DNA from: Burkholderia guangdongensis
Lineage (GTDB): Bacteria > Pseudomonadota > Gammaproteobacteria > Burkholderiales > Burkholderiaceae
Assembly (NCBI RefSeq): GCF_013403875.1
Contig: NZ_JACBNX010000009.1
Coordinates: 124,001-188,000, forward strand
Length of the DNA stretch: 64,000 bases
Direction: 5' to 3'
Below are positions 63,540 through 64,000 of this stretch, one piece after another. The notes beneath the pieces were generated by a model, which did not search any database, was not told the DNA's origin, and was given only the letters and a program-made list of their open reading frames with translations. The stretch's first letter is position 1. Every line of letters begins with the position of its first letter. The translations under genes and the position numbers were made by a program.

Positions 63540-64000
<461 letters not shown>

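Overview
The window is GC-rich, with the strong third-position GC bias and long antisense shadow frames typical of Burkholderia. Burkholderia-type DUF4148, DUF2968 and DUF4136 proteins, a gmk-rpoZ-spoT-greB neighbourhood, an fds formate dehydrogenase operon and a Gram-negative trimeric porin point to Burkholderia sensu stricto, probably the pseudomallei/thailandensis group. The species is inference; no marker in the window settles it.

Layout. 0-3.6 kb: a truncated GMC oxidoreductase divergent from a two-gene molybdenum hydroxylase (large subunit first). 3.6-20.6 kb: the most unusual region, a peptide-export island. It holds five short peptides (84-94 aa) that share a leader ending in a double-glycine-like motif. 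It also has a C39-peptidase ABC exporter carrying two cyclic-nucleotide-binding-like domains, an HlyD adaptor, a TolC/NodT-type outer-membrane factor, a parvulin-like protein without a signal peptide, a double-FHA membrane protein, a Ser/Thr kinase, a PP2C phosphatase, an LRAT-like papain-fold protein and a sigma-54 activator with GAFTGA. Four sigma-54 (-24/-12) promoters with identical spacing sit in front of the peptide genes and the LRAT gene. One peptide gene is present as a near-identical inverted copy at each end of the island. 20.7-25.6 kb: two DUF4399 secreted proteins, a secreted caspase-SUMF1 fusion, a DUF4377 protein and small secreted proteins.

25.7-32.3 kb: fdsR-like regulator divergent from fdsGBAD, an NAD-dependent molybdenum formate dehydrogenase. 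32.3-41.6 kb: flavin monooxygenase, TPR-glycosyltransferase-like protein, DUF2968 protein, glutamine amidotransferase (PuuD family), GntR regulator and amidase. 41.7-43.5 kb: a hipBA-type toxin-antitoxin pair with an AT-rich operator region. 43.6-49 kb: dsbB, then a purine salvage/degradation run (xdhC, adenosine/adenine deaminase, guanine deaminase), and a yybP-ykoY manganese riboswitch ahead of a UPF0016 exporter. 49-57.5 kb: DUF4136 lipoprotein, pepN, fbp, tRNA-Thr, a 17-C homopolymer, GlsB/YeaQ-like protein, secreted chorismate mutase, an exonuclease-GIY-YIG fusion and a cold-shock gene. 57.5-64 kb: a candidate small RNA, porin, greB, two identical tRNA-Arg genes, spoT, rpoZ and the 3' part of gmk.

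How the island may work (inference): the sigma-54 activator turns on the peptide genes and, through one peptide promoter, the exporter operon. The C39 domain removes the leaders during export through the ABC-HlyD-OMF channel. The kinase, phosphatase and FHA protein add a phospho-threonine switch, and the two cNMP-like domains may gate the transporter. No maturation enzyme of the lantibiotic or YcaO type is visible, so the products may be unmodified secreted peptides; the Asn/Gln-rich mature sequences would fit an adhesive, amyloid-like or antibacterial role.
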